From Thermotogae bacterium (GTDB taxonomy: Bacteria > Thermotogota > Thermotogae > UBA12178), in the NCBI GenBank assembly GCA_021161835.1, contig JAGGZV010000042.1:1-35346 (forward strand): 35,346 bases of DNA, in the 5' to 3' direction. Shown piece after piece: positions 34,930-35,346 of the stretch. The first letter of the stretch is position 1. Each line of letters opens with the position of its first letter. The translations under genes were made by a program, and so were the position numbers. The notes beneath the pieces were generated by a model that did not search any database, was not told the DNA's origin, and saw only the letters and a list, made by a program, of their open reading frames with translations.

Positions 34930-35346
34930 TCATCCTCCTTGAGATAGATATTCATCATCCTGCGTTACCTTACTCTGTGACTTCATCCATGTTTTCCACC
35001 ACGATGTCCAGGATGTCATCGAGTTAAAGAGATGTATTTTCATGCTCGATAGCATTTTGGCATTATCTTCGTACAGCTTGCGTACCTCTGTTTTAGAACT
35101 TTCGAGTGCTCCGACTACCTCAGGATCGTAGAGGGTCCCAGCATGAGCGATTATTTCATTCAGAGCTTCATCGAATGTCCGTGCTTTCCTGTATGGCCGA
35201 TCGTTCGTCATGGCATCGAGACTATCGGCAACGGCCACTATTCTGCTTTCCCAGGGTATCTCCGTACCCTTGAATCCCTGGGGATAACCTGTTCCATTCC
35301 ATCTCTCGTGGTGGGTGAGAGCGATACGGGCTGCCACGTTCAATAT
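34930..35346 (-). CDS. HD-GYP domain phosphodiesterase, C-terminal part, cut by window end
   Basis: The visible 137 residues are the last part of an HD-GYP domain, a class that degrades cyclic di-GMP or related signals. ALTHHERWNGTGYPQGFKG holds the metal-binding His and the GYP signature. ADSLDAMTNDRPYRKARTFDEAL and HAGTLYDPEVVGAL follow as in the family. The gene continues beyond the window, so the TTG at 35343 is not the start. The tail SMTSWTSWWKTWMKSQSK is odd and Trp-rich. In another frame the same DNA reads LDDILDIVVENMDEVTE then stop at 34970, which suggests a one-base deletion at about 35024. Confidence 0.85.
   Translation of the reverse strand: MLNVAARIALTHHERWNGTGYPQGFKGTEIPWESRIVAVADSLDAMTNDRPYRKARTFDEALNEIIAHAGTLYDPEVVGALESSKTEVRKLYEDNAKMLSSMKIHLFNSMTSWTSWWKTWMKSQSKVTQDDEYLSQGG

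Noticed and set aside
1-35346. CRISPR array, riboswitch or T-box leader
   Set aside because: No regularly spaced direct repeats were seen. The leaders of the his and clpC units are under 100 nt and contain no recognisable riboswitch or T-box elements.

Overview
The window looks like a chromosomal segment of a member of the Thermotogota, probably order Thermotogales. The evidence is a short-form HisG paired with HisZ, a HisF that opens MLAKR with catalytic aspartates at 11 and 130, SpoVS in a lineage not known to sporulate, an 820-residue ClpC, an FtsH/TilS cluster, very tight overlapping gene packing, and many GTG and TTG starts preceded by strong GGAGG/GGTGA ribosome binding sites. I cannot name the genus or species from the sequence alone.

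Left part, plus strand (1-16026). The window opens inside holA (DNA polymerase III delta). It is followed by a small exported protein, a class I mannose-6-phosphate isomerase and an RND/MMPL-type membrane exporter. A compact histidine operon comes next: hisZ-hisG-hisD-hisB-hisH-hisA-hisF-hisIE-hisC. Most junctions are ATGA-type overlaps. A HAD phosphatase gene begins inside the end of hisC. The operon encodes every step from PRPP to histidine except a classical histidinol-phosphate phosphatase, so the HAD protein is the obvious candidate. Then come clpC, spoVS, a small unknown gene and a DUF1385 membrane protein. The last of these converges on, and overlaps, the next block.

Middle part, minus strand (30281 down to 15967). 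A tRNA-Thr(CGT) has a consensus TTGACA-17-TATAAT promoter and is followed at once by an intrinsic terminator. Eleven co-directional genes with gaps of at most 16 nt follow: tilS, ftsH, a hotdog thioesterase-like gene, a radical SAM gene, a PhoB-like regulator, a PhoR-like kinase, pyrimidine-nucleoside phosphorylase, a phosphodiester glycosidase-like secreted protein, an HD hydrolase, a CapD/WbpM-like sugar dehydratase and a WecA/MraY-like transferase. The terminator ends about 21 nt before tilS, leaving little room for a separate tilS promoter. The block may therefore depend on readthrough from the tRNA promoter.

Right part (30329-35346). An A/T-richer, accessory-looking patch holds a decayed type I restriction-modification remnant. 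Its hsdM is split by a one-base deletion in a T run. An AlbA_2/Schlafen-type ATPase follows, whose 3' end is altered by an 11-bp near-tandem repeat. No hsdS or hsdR is visible. After a 300-nt gap with a possible transposase scrap, the minus strand carries a divergent ROK-family regulator and the C-terminal end of an HD-GYP protein, which also appears frameshifted near its end.

I did not find a clearly new multi-gene defence or mobile system. The most interesting points are the tRNA-attenuator-operon arrangement, the HAD gene coupled to hisC, and the cluster of frame lesions in the right-hand accessory region.
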